Source of the DNA: Actinomycetes bacterium
Lineage (GTDB): Bacteria; Actinomycetota; Acidimicrobiia; Spongiisociales; UBA5794
NCBI GenBank assembly: GCA_023336765.1
Contig: JAMBLL010000070.1
Span: 1 to 5,593, forward strand
Length of the DNA: 5,593 nucleotides
Direction: 5' to 3'
In this document: positions 1-5,593 of the stretch, piece by piece
Layout: every line of letters starts with the position of its first letter
Position numbering within the stretch: position 1 is the first letter of the stretch
Position numbers and translations under genes: made by a program
Notes under the pieces: model-generated
What the model saw: the letters and a program-made list of their open reading frames with translations, nothing else
Told to the model about the DNA's origin: nothing
Database searches by the model: none

Positions 1-33
<33 letters not shown>

Positions 34-34
34 A

Positions 35-50
35 CCCGACTGTGCTCGGG
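35..50. terminator. Small hairpin after the amidase gene, possible weak terminator
   Basis: CCCGA (35-39) can pair with TCGGG (46-50) around the six-base loop CTGTGC. The stem has five perfect base pairs, mostly G-C. It lies about 40 bases beyond the amidase stop codon, where the operon would be expected to end. On the minus-strand transcript the stem is followed by TTCTGG. On the plus strand it is followed by GGTTTGT. Neither is a proper U-tract, so an efficient intrinsic terminator is doubtful. It could act in either direction with an accessory factor, or be a chance hairpin. Confidence 0.3.
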
Positions 51-90
51 GGTTTGTACTCTCTCCTCAGATGGCTTGATAGCGCAGTGG

Positions 91-1518
91 TCATTCCGCT
101 GATGGCTGATGGCTGATGGCTGATGGCTTCTGCTTCCACAACTCTGTGGCTTGTTGGAAGGCGTATGCGGCCTTGAGCACGTCGAGGTCTCCATGGTGGC
201 GGCCCACGATCTGGAGGCCCACGGGCAGGCCGTCGTCGGTGAAGCCAGCTGGTATGGAGATCGATGGGAGTTCGACGGTCGATATGTAGTAACAGGAGGC
301 GAACCAACTCGTGTAGTTCTCCATGGCAACGCCGTTGATCTGTGTGGGGTACTCGACGGTGATAGGGAACGGAGGCACCGCAGACGTCGGGATCGCAAGG
401 AAACGGTGCTCTTCAAGGAAGCGCAGAACCCGTTGCCGGAGTTTGGTCCTCGTCTCAGCGGCGCGGCCGAGGTCAGCGGCCGTGAGGCCCAGGCCGTACT
501 CGGTGTTCCAATGGATCGTTTCCTTGTACGCATCGGGGTTTCGTCGGATCGGTTCAGCGAACTGTCGTGCGTAGGAGTATCCCCGCCACACCTTGAACGA
601 CTCCTCTGCCCCGGAGAAGTCGGGTGTCCCCTCGGTAACGATGAAACCGATGTCTTCGAGAACTTGTCGAGCGGGGGCAAGTGCCCGTGTCACTCTCGGG
701 TCGATCGGTAGGCCGCCCAGGTCTTCTGACCAGGCGATCGGGACACCTGCCCAGTCGGCCCCAAGAGGTGCGGCGAACACTGAGCCCGTCTCCTCTATAG
801 AGATCGGGATCCGATCGTCTGGCCCCGAGACAGCAGCCATGAAGAGAGAGATGTCCTCGACCGTTCGCGCTATCGGCCCATGGACCGAGTGGCTCCACCA
901 GGCATCCTTGGTCGGCCAGGTGGGGATACGACCAGGGGATGGTCGGAAACCGACGGTGTTCGTGAACGATGCAGGGTTGCGCAGTGATGCACCGTAGTCG
1001 GAACCATCCGCAAGGGAGACCATGCCTGTCGCGATCGCAACAGCAGCGCCACCAGACGAACCGCCTGGGGTGTAGTCGGGGTTCCACGGGTTTCGAGTCA
1101 CGCCGAAGACCTCGTTGAACGTCTGGCTCCCTGCACCGTGCTGAGGTGTGTTCGTCTTCCCAACCGTCACCGCGCCGGCCTTCTGCATCCGGTCGACGAT
1201 CAGCGTGTTGCGCGTCGGGACGAAAGACGAGTACACCGGAGAGCCGAACGTGGTCAGGATGCCCCTTGTTTCATGGAGATCCTTATGGGCAACAGGCAAC
1301 CCGGTGAGAAGTGGTATCGACCCACCTGCTCGAAGCGCTTTGTCAGCTACATCGGCCATCTCATACGCAACTTCAGGGACGAACGTCACGATCGCATTGA
1401 GTTCGGGGTTCTTTGCCTCGATCTGGGCCACATGCGCGTCGAGGAGTTCTCGTGCCGAGATCTCCTTGCGCCGCAGCATTGCCGCTTGGTCGACGGCCCT
1501 GAGACGGACGATGTCCAT
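91..1518 (-). CDS. Amidase-signature family hydrolase
   Basis: This 475-residue protein belongs to the amidase signature family, whose members hydrolyse carboxamide bonds with a Ser-cisSer-Lys triad. Counting from the ATG at 1518, the triad is Lys79 (in PVAHKD), Ser154 (in GGSSGG, 152-157) and Ser178 (in DYGASLRNP). The 24-residue spacing between the two serines is typical. The C-terminal part has the usual PSISIPAGF and GLPVGLQIVG blocks (about 418-439). The substrate cannot be told from sequence. It is unlikely to be GatA, because no gatB or gatC is next to it and the SLRNPASF block resembles general amidases. No signal peptide is seen, so it should be cytoplasmic. ATG 1518 is preferred because AGGA lies 7 bases upstream; TTG at 1521 is an alternative. 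The ATG shares one base with the purL stop (TGATG), suggesting coupled translation. The last 11 residues come mostly from the heptamer array and are not part of the family fold. Confidence 0.9.
   Translation of the reverse strand: MDIVRLRAVDQAAMLRRKEISARELLDAHVAQIEAKNPELNAIVTFVPEVAYEMADVADKALRAGGSIPLLTGLPVAHKDLHETRGILTTFGSPVYSSFVPTRNTLIVDRMQKAGAVTVGKTNTPQHGAGSQTFNEVFGVTRNPWNPDYTPGGSSGGAAVAIATGMVSLADGSDYGASLRNPASFTNTVGFRPSPGRIPTWPTKDAWWSHSVHGPIARTVEDISLFMAAVSGPDDRIPISIEETGSVFAAPLGADWAGVPIAWSEDLGGLPIDPRVTRALAPARQVLEDIGFIVTEGTPDFSGAEESFKVWRGYSYARQFAEPIRRNPDAYKETIHWNTEYGLGLTAADLGRAAETRTKLRQRVLRFLEEHRFLAIPTSAVPPFPITVEYPTQINGVAMENYTSWFASCYYISTVELPSISIPAGFTDDGLPVGLQIVGRHHGDLDVLKAAYAFQQATELWKQKPSAISHQPSAE
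98..128. repeat. Heptamer tandem array (TGATGGC), 4 copies, coding for the amidase tail
   Basis: Four perfect copies of TGATGGC lie at 100-127, with a base or two of partial match on each side. Two single-mismatch copies occur further left at 69-75 (AGATGGC) and 77-83 (TGATAGC), suggesting an older, eroded extension. On the minus strand the unit reads GCCATCA, which is open in all three frames and encodes the cycle A-I-S-H-Q-P-S. The amidase reads straight through it, giving PSAISHQPSAE before the TGA at 91-93. The same unit forms the array at 5503-5593 in the opposite orientation. Confidence 0.95.
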
Positions 1519-3677
1519 CAATGCATCCTGTTTGGGAGGGCGTTCGACCAGATGGTCCGCGCGTCGTCCAGCGAGATCGAACCTGCGGTTGAGAAGTCGA
1601 GTACATCACCGGTGAACGTGCCGATCCTCCGATGGGGAACGAGCGTGTCCAGGCTGTGGCCCGGCCCGACCGCGATCACCCGAAGTGGGGTCTCGTCGAA
1701 CAGGTCACGGTGGGGGAGTTCATCAAGTGTGAACCCAACACCGGATTTGAATGCGATCTCAGCGAGTGCGACAGCGAGTCCCCCTGAGGAGATATCGTGG
1801 AGGACCGGCATCTCGTATGCGAGGGTCGCTGTCGCCGCGATAACACGGCGTGCCATATCGCCATCAACGTCAAGTGGTCTGCCTCCCAGGCTCGCGTTGA
1901 TGATCCGGTCATACGCTGAGGCAGCAAAGTCACCGTTCGGTTCCTGCCCGATGACCCATATGGACATCCCGTCCTCTGCCCTGTCGAGTCGTGGGGGCTG
2001 ATCTGGCATCGGGTCGCAGAAACCGAGCATGCCCACCACGGGTGCCGGGTAGATATCCGTGCCATCCGTCTGGTTGTAGAGCGAAACATTGCCACCCACG
2101 ACAGGGACGTCGATCTCCTCGCACGCCCACGCCATACCCTCGATCGCTTCGATCAACTGCCACATGACCTCAGGGTTCTCCGGGTTCCCGAAGTTGAGGT
2201 TGTCGACAAGCGCATACGGGCGCGCCCCGGTGACGGCGACGTTCAACGCCGACTCGAATACGATACGAGCGGCTCCGCGGCGAGGGTCGAGATAGGTGCG
2301 CAGTGAGTCGCCATCGGTGGAAACGGCCATGCCCTTGGCTGTTCCCTTGATGCGCAACAGCGAGCCATCGTGGCCGGGTTCAACAACGGTGTTGAGGAAC
2401 AGCATGTGGTCGTACTGCGATGAGATCCACGAGCGGTCCCCGATCGCGGGATCGTCGAGCAGTCTGCCCAACACGTGCGCGGCATCGAGGTCTTCTGGGA
2501 TCTGGGGCTCTTGTCCCCAAACTTCGTCGAGATAGCCAGGCCTAAGACTCGGGCGATCGTACTTCGGGGCGTCATCTGCCAGCGATGCCGCTGGGACCTC
2601 TGCTACAAGAGTTCCCTGCGAATACACCCTGAGCGCTGGCCCGGCCGTCACATTTCCGATGGTCGAAGCGTCTATCTCCCATCGCGAGGCAATGGAGAGG
2701 ACCTCATCCACGTTGTCTGGTTGGACGATCGCCAGCATTCGCTCCTGAGATTCGGACATGAGTATCTCTCCAGGAGTCATCCCGGGTTCCCGCAGATGTA
2801 CGGCATCGATATCGACGTCCATTCCCATACCACCGTTACCAGCTGTCTCAGATGTTGCACACGAGATGCCTGCCGCTCCGAGATCCTGGATCGCGACCAC
2901 AAGACCCTTGTCGTACAGTTCAAGGCACGCCTCGATGAGTTTCTTCTCCTCGAATGGGTCGCCAACCTGCACACTTGGCCGCTTCTCCTCGTCGCCTTCC
3001 TCGAATGACGCGGACGCGAGGATCGATGCGCCACCTATACCGTCCTTGCCTGTCGCATTCCCGAGGAGAATGGCTAGGTTGCCCTCGCCCGATGCCGCAG
3101 AAAGGACGAGTTGGTCCTGTCTCAGGATCCCGAGCGCCATGACATTGACCAGGGGGTTCTTCGAGAAGCGGTCGGCGAACTCGACCTCACCACCGAGGGT
3201 CGGTACTCCAACAGCATTCCCGTAGCCCGCGATGCCTGAGACAACACCCTCGAGGAGGTAGCGGTTGCGCGTCTCCTCGAGCGGGCCGAATCGGATGGCG
3301 TCCCACACACCGATAGGGCGTGCGCCCATGGTGAAGATGTCCCTCAGGATGCCCCCAACCCCGGTCGCTGCACCCTGGTGCGGTTCGACGAAGGATGGAT
3401 GGTTGTGGCTCTCGATGCGCAGAGCAGCAAGCCATCCATCACCAAGATCCACAACACCAGCGTTCTCGCCAGGACCTACGACCACCCACGGCTGATTCGA
3501 GTTGAACCGGCCAAGGTGGATGCGAGAGGACTTGTACGAGCAGTGCTCGGACCACATCACCGAGTACATGGCCAACTCTGCGGGACGTGGCTCACGCCCA
3601 AGCAGATCGGTTACATCGGTGTACTCCGCGTCAGTCATCCCGAGTTGGATGTGTGCTGGTGTTTCTTGAACGGTCAT
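1518..3677 (-). CDS. purL: Phosphoribosylformylglycinamidine synthase subunit PurL (small type)
   Basis: PurL is the synthetase subunit of FGAM synthase. It uses ATP and ammonia, delivered from PurQ glutaminase with the help of PurS, to turn FGAR into FGAM in cytosolic purine synthesis. The 719-residue length fits the small PurL type, which lacks the fused glutaminase, although it is slightly shorter than many. Visible blocks are SEHCSYKSS (43-51, with His45 and Tyr48), ESHNHPSF (89-96), QGAATGVGGILRD (101-113), GGE near 162-164, QDLGAAG (264-270), SESQERM (308-314), NLNFGNPE (493-500) and GGNVSLYNQT (528-537). Two deviations are seen. Arg87 stands where most relatives have the ATP-contacting Lys before the ESHNHP block. 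Ser631 in HDISSGG replaces the usual Asp or Glu. The start is ATG 3677, overlapping the purQ stop as ATGA, with GGTGAAGG just upstream. The product ends NRMH, and its TGA overlaps the amidase start. Confidence 0.97.
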   Translation of the reverse strand: MTVQETPAHIQLGMTDAEYTDVTDLLGREPRPAELAMYSVMWSEHCSYKSSRIHLGRFNSNQPWVVVGPGENAGVVDLGDGWLAALRIESHNHPSFVEPHQGAATGVGGILRDIFTMGARPIGVWDAIRFGPLEETRNRYLLEGVVSGIAGYGNAVGVPTLGGEVEFADRFSKNPLVNVMALGILRQDQLVLSAASGEGNLAILLGNATGKDGIGGASILASASFEEGDEEKRPSVQVGDPFEEKKLIEACLELYDKGLVVAIQDLGAAGISCATSETAGNGGMGMDVDIDAVHLREPGMTPGEILMSESQERMLAIVQPDNVDEVLSIASRWEIDASTIGNVTAGPALRVYSQGTLVAEVPAASLADDAPKYDRPSLRPGYLDEVWGQEPQIPEDLDAAHVLGRLLDDPAIGDRSWISSQYDHMLFLNTVVEPGHDGSLLRIKGTAKGMAVSTDGDSLRTYLDPRRGAARIVFESALNVAVTGARPYALVDNLNFGNPENPEVMWQLIEAIEGMAWACEEIDVPVVGGNVSLYNQTDGTDIYPAPVVGMLGFCDPMPDQPPRLDRAEDGMSIWVIGQEPNGDFAASAYDRIINASLGGRPLDVDGDMARRVIAATATLAYEMPVLHDISSGGLAVALAEIAFKSGVGFTLDELPHRDLFDETPLRVIAVGPGHSLDTLVPHRRIGTFTGDVLDFSTAGSISLDDARTIWSNALPNRMH
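1526..1529 (-). promoter_or_regulatory. Ribosome binding site deciding the amidase start
   Basis: AGGA on the minus strand lies 7 bases before the ATG at 1518 but only 4 bases before the alternative TTG at 1521. This spacing favours the ATG. The site is inside the last codons of purL, so ribosomes finishing purL would pass over it. Confidence 0.55.
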
Positions 3678-4366
3678 GCCTTCACCGCGGAAACCGATGC
3701 GGCGAATGACTCGAAGAGAACTCGGCCATCTGCTGATCCAAGGATGCTCTCGATCGCTCGTTCGGGGTGCGGCATGAGGCCAGCCACGTTGCCTCGGCTG
3801 TTGGCGATTCCCGCGATCGCATGCGCCGATCCATTGGGGTTCGCTGCTGCTGTGAGGGATCCATCTGTGTCGCAGTAGCGCAAGATGACGTGGTCGTCAC
3901 CGTTCTGCAAGGGTGAATCCTGTGTGATGTAGTTGCCCTCGTAGGAGTTCAAGGGGATTCGCAGTACCTGTCCAACGGTTGCTGCAGCGGTGAGCACACT
4001 GTCGGTTGACGCGACCCTGACTGTGACAGGCTTGCATATGAACTTCAGATCCTGGTTCGCAACAAGCGCCCCACCAAGGATGCCAGCCTCGCACAGAACC
4101 TGGAAGCCGTTGCAGATCCCGAGCACCGGCACGTCAGTTGCCGCGAGGCGTTCGACTTCCTTCATGATGGGAGAGAAGCGGGCGATCGCACCCGTGCGCA
4201 GATAATCACCATGTGCGAATCCACCGGGGAGAACAACACTGTCAGCACCCGATAAGTCCGTGTCGCGATGCCACACCAACTCAGCATCCAGGCCAACCAT
4301 GTTGAGTGCGTACTCTGTGTCTTGTTCGCAGTTCGTGCCAGGGAACACGATCACGGCAGTTGTCAC
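3674..4366 (-). CDS. purQ: Phosphoribosylformylglycinamidine synthase subunit PurQ (glutaminase)
   Basis: PurQ is the class I glutamine amidotransferase subunit that releases ammonia from glutamine for PurL. From the GTG at 4366 it has 230 residues, the normal size. It opens with TTAVIVFPGTNCEQD, a classic PurQ N-terminus. The nucleophile is Cys85 in LGICNGFQ, and His200 and Glu202 in MPHPER complete the triad. LPGGFAHGDYLR (46-57) is a further family block. I chose GTG 4366 because it overlaps the purS stop as GTGA and starts the protein where the family starts. An upstream in-frame ATG at 4423 would add 19 residues encoded inside purS that look unrelated to PurQ. No good ribosome binding site precedes the GTG, so translation probably depends on coupling to purS. 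Its own stop overlaps the purL start. Confidence 0.96.
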   Translation of the reverse strand: MTTAVIVFPGTNCEQDTEYALNMVGLDAELVWHRDTDLSGADSVVLPGGFAHGDYLRTGAIARFSPIMKEVERLAATDVPVLGICNGFQVLCEAGILGGALVANQDLKFICKPVTVRVASTDSVLTAAATVGQVLRIPLNSYEGNYITQDSPLQNGDDHVILRYCDTDGSLTAAANPNGSAHAIAGIANSRGNVAGLMPHPERAIESILGSADGRVLFESFAASVSAVKA

Positions 4367-4611
4367 GAGGTTGCGTCGATCGTGTAGTGCTCGATGACCG
4401 GGTTTGCGAGGAGCTTGGCGCACATGCTCTCGACGGTCGCCAGGGCGTCGTGGGAGTTCTCAGCGTCGATGTCGATGGTGATCGTTCGTCCGAATGACAC
4501 ATGCTCAACACCGGTGAACCCGAGGTCGTGCAACGCCCTCGCCGTGGTCGCTCCCTCAGGATCGGACAGTCCGGGCTTGCGATCGACCTGGATAACAAAC
4601 GTGTACATCAT
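4363..4611 (-). CDS. purS: Phosphoribosylformylglycinamidine synthase subunit PurS
   Basis: PurS is the small structural subunit that brings PurL and PurQ together in the FGAM synthase complex. The 82-residue length is typical. Recognisable PurS features are the N-terminal beta strand (YTFVIQVDRKPG), the LSDPEG block (15-20), ALHDLGFTGVEHVSFGRTI (26-44) and the C-terminal LLANPVIEHY (67-76). There are two tandem start codons, ATG 4611 and ATG 4608. The first overlaps the purC stop by four bases (ATGA). The second has the better distance from GGGAG (7 bases against 4). Either gives essentially the same protein. The stop codon overlaps the purQ GTG. A separate purS gene next to purQ and purL is diagnostic of the three-subunit enzyme, and the order fits one operon. 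Confidence 0.96.
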   Translation of the reverse strand: MMYTFVIQVDRKPGLSDPEGATTARALHDLGFTGVEHVSFGRTITIDIDAENSHDALATVESMCAKLLANPVIEHYTIDATS

Positions 4612-5525
4612 CTTGCTCCCATGTCATCGAGATAGTCAGCGAACACCTTCCCTGTCAGCCGTTCGTATGCGTCGATGTAACGATCCGACGTCTCCTGTAC
4701 GACCTCTGGCGGCAGCACCGGAGCGGGGGGCGTCTTGTCCCACGAGGGTTGAGCTTCGAGCCAGTCTCTGACCGGTTGCTTGTCGAACGACGGCATCGTG
4801 GCGCCGGGCTCCCAGGCATCCGCTGGCCAGTAGCGCGACGAGTCTGGTGTCAATACCTCATCGATGAGAACGATCTGGTTCTCGACTATGCCGAACTCGA
4901 ACTTGGTGTCCGCGAGGATGATGCCCCGCTCGGCTGCATGTTCGGCACCCTGGCGGTAGATATCGAGCGATCGGGACTTCAGTTCTTCGTACAAGGCATC
5001 TCCCACGAACGACCGTGCCTGTGCCTCGGTCAGGTTCTCATCATGACCCGACTCCGCCTTTGTCGCTGGTGTGAAGATCGGCTCATCGAGCCTGCTTGCC
5101 AGTTGCAGTCCGTTGGGAAGGTGTTCTGTTGTCGGCCCACCACCTGAGGAGTATTCGTTCCACGACGATCCGTACAGGTATCCGCGGATGACACACTCCA
5201 TGGGAATCACCTCGGCGGCTTGGACGAGCATCGCTCTTCCGGCGTACTCGGCTTGAAGCTCCGGTGTGAGGAATTCCATGCCAGATGTATCTGCCGAGAT
5301 CAGGTGGTGCGGCGTGTCGAGGATGGAGAACCAGTCGAGGGACAGCCCGGTGAGGACCTGCCCCTTGTGCGGTATCGCCTCACCGAGGACGACGTCGAAT
5401 GCTGAGATGCGGTCTGATGCGACCATCAGCAGCCGGTAGTTGTCGACGCGATACAGTTCGCGGACTTTCCCTGACCCGATGTGATCCAGCACTGGCACAG
5501 GAATCAGCCTACAGCCATCAGCCAT
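4608..5525 (-). CDS. purC: SAICAR synthase (phosphoribosylaminoimidazole-succinocarboxamide synthase)
   Basis: PurC joins CAIR and aspartate with ATP to make SAICAR in cytosolic purine synthesis. Family blocks are all present: GSGKVRELY (17-25), SDRISAFD (37-44), ECVIRGYL (110-117), FTPATKAESGHDEN (151-164), ADTKFEFG (205-212) and DEVLTPDSSRYWP (222-234). In RGYLYGS, Tyr118 sits where Thr, Ser or Ala is usual. The length of 305 residues is normal. The listed start, ATG 5525, lies inside the heptamer array, so the first residues (MADG) are repeat-encoded. An in-frame TGA at 5532-5534 blocks any longer version. GTG at 5498 or 5492 would begin nearer the conserved region and could be the ancestral start. 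No clear Shine-Dalgarno sequence precedes any of these starts. As first gene of the visible operon it should carry the promoter, but only repeat lies upstream. The stop overlaps the purS ATG. Confidence 0.95.
   Translation of the reverse strand: MADGCRLIPVPVLDHIGSGKVRELYRVDNYRLLMVASDRISAFDVVLGEAIPHKGQVLTGLSLDWFSILDTPHHLISADTSGMEFLTPELQAEYAGRAMLVQAAEVIPMECVIRGYLYGSSWNEYSSGGGPTTEHLPNGLQLASRLDEPIFTPATKAESGHDENLTEAQARSFVGDALYEELKSRSLDIYRQGAEHAAERGIILADTKFEFGIVENQIVLIDEVLTPDSSRYWPADAWEPGATMPSFDKQPVRDWLEAQPSWDKTPPAPVLPPEVVQETSDRYIDAYERLTGKVFADYLDDMGAR
4616..4620 (-). promoter_or_regulatory. Ribosome binding site of purS
   Basis: GGGAG on the minus strand, within the final codons of purC, is 4 bases from the first purS ATG (4611) and 7 bases from the second (4608). 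The spacing slightly favours the second ATG, while the ATGA overlap favours the first. The two products differ by one methionine. Confidence 0.6.
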
Positions 5526-5593
5526 CAGCCATCAGCCATCAGCCATCAGCCATCAGCCATCAGCCATCAGCCATCAGCCATCAGCCATCAGCC
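5503..5593. repeat. Heptamer tandem array (GCCATCA), 11.4 copies, covering the purC start
   Basis: Eleven perfect copies of GCCATCA fill 5514-5590, followed by a partial GCC at the last bases of the window, so the array is truncated. Two further in-phase units at 5503-5509 (ATCAGCC) and 5510-5516 (TACAGCC, two mismatches) extend the period into purC. Read in the direction of purC the unit is TGATGGC. In every frame this gives ATG, three codons (A-D-G) and a TGA, repeated every 21 bases. The purC mRNA leader would thus hold a ladder of MADG mini-reading frames before the real start. No -10 or -35 promoter element is seen in it. The unit is the same as at 98-128 but inverted. Confidence 0.96.

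Noticed and set aside
80..100. TAGCGCAGTGGT (80-91) resembles a tRNA D-arm, hinting at a tRNA gene next to the repeat
   Set aside because: Only three D-stem pairs form (82-84 with 97-99). The downstream sequence is heptamer repeat with no anticodon stem, T-arm or acceptor partner. It is at most a fragment or chance.
1138..2001. A 287-residue open frame on the plus strand across the amidase/purL junction
   Set aside because: It is antisense to two conserved genes whose protein blocks are unmistakable. Its translation is rich in Arg and Ser with no recognisable motif, as expected of a shadow frame in GC-rich DNA.
3932..3961. PurQ reads IPLNSYEGNY where many relatives have IPIAHGEGNY, suggesting a lost functional residue
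   Set aside because: As far as I recall, actinobacterial PurQ proteins also carry Ser in this place. The catalytic Cys85, His200 and Glu202 are present.
4364..4423. Longer PurQ start at ATG 4423
   Set aside because: The extra 19 residues lie inside purS and have no PurQ-like character. GTG 4366 gives the normal N-terminus and a GTGA overlap.
91..5525. A hidden novel defence or mobile system in the window
   Set aside because: All coding space is taken by four standard purine enzymes and one amidase. No transposase, recombinase, toxin or nuclease motif was seen on either strand.
5503..5593. Possible CRISPR array
   Set aside because: The units are 7 bases, directly abutting and identical, with no spacers. 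This is a simple tandem repeat.

Overview
The window is about 60% GC by sampling and is almost entirely one strand of coding sequence. Five genes run on the minus strand, from right to left: purC, purS, purQ, purL and an amidase-signature hydrolase. Each neighbouring pair shares its stop and start bases (ATGA, GTGA, ATGA and TGATG junctions). The block is therefore very probably one translationally coupled operon. Its first four genes perform two steps of de novo purine synthesis: FGAR to FGAM (PurS, PurQ and PurL together) and CAIR to SAICAR (PurC).

The proteins match the three-subunit FGAM synthase type found in Gram-positive bacteria, actinobacteria and many others. Many stretches of PurC and PurL resemble actinobacterial sequences that I remember. 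An uncultured actinomycete, perhaps Acidimicrobiia-like, is my best guess, but the sequence alone does not settle it. No promoter and no other purine gene is visible.

Layout from left to right: 1-33 is a CCAGACA heptamer array, cut by the window edge. Positions 35-50 hold a small hairpin. Positions 91-1518 encode the amidase, whose last residues are translated from a TGATGGC heptamer array at 98-128. Then come purL (1518-3677), purQ (3674-4366), purS (4363-4611) and purC (4608-5525). The first codons of purC lie in a second, longer array of the same heptamer (5503-5593) that runs off the right edge. There is no gene-free stretch over 300 bases.

The enzymes themselves are ordinary. The unusual part is the pair of heptamer arrays. 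They sit at both ends of the operon in opposite orientation, and at each end they form part of the protein: the PurC start codon and the amidase C-terminal tail. The amidase tail is poised so that a change of one repeat unit would alter its reading frame and remove its stop codon. A second, weaker observation is a strong excess of the palindrome CGATCG throughout the window. Both window edges lie in tandem repeats, so the window may be a whole contig that stopped at repeats.
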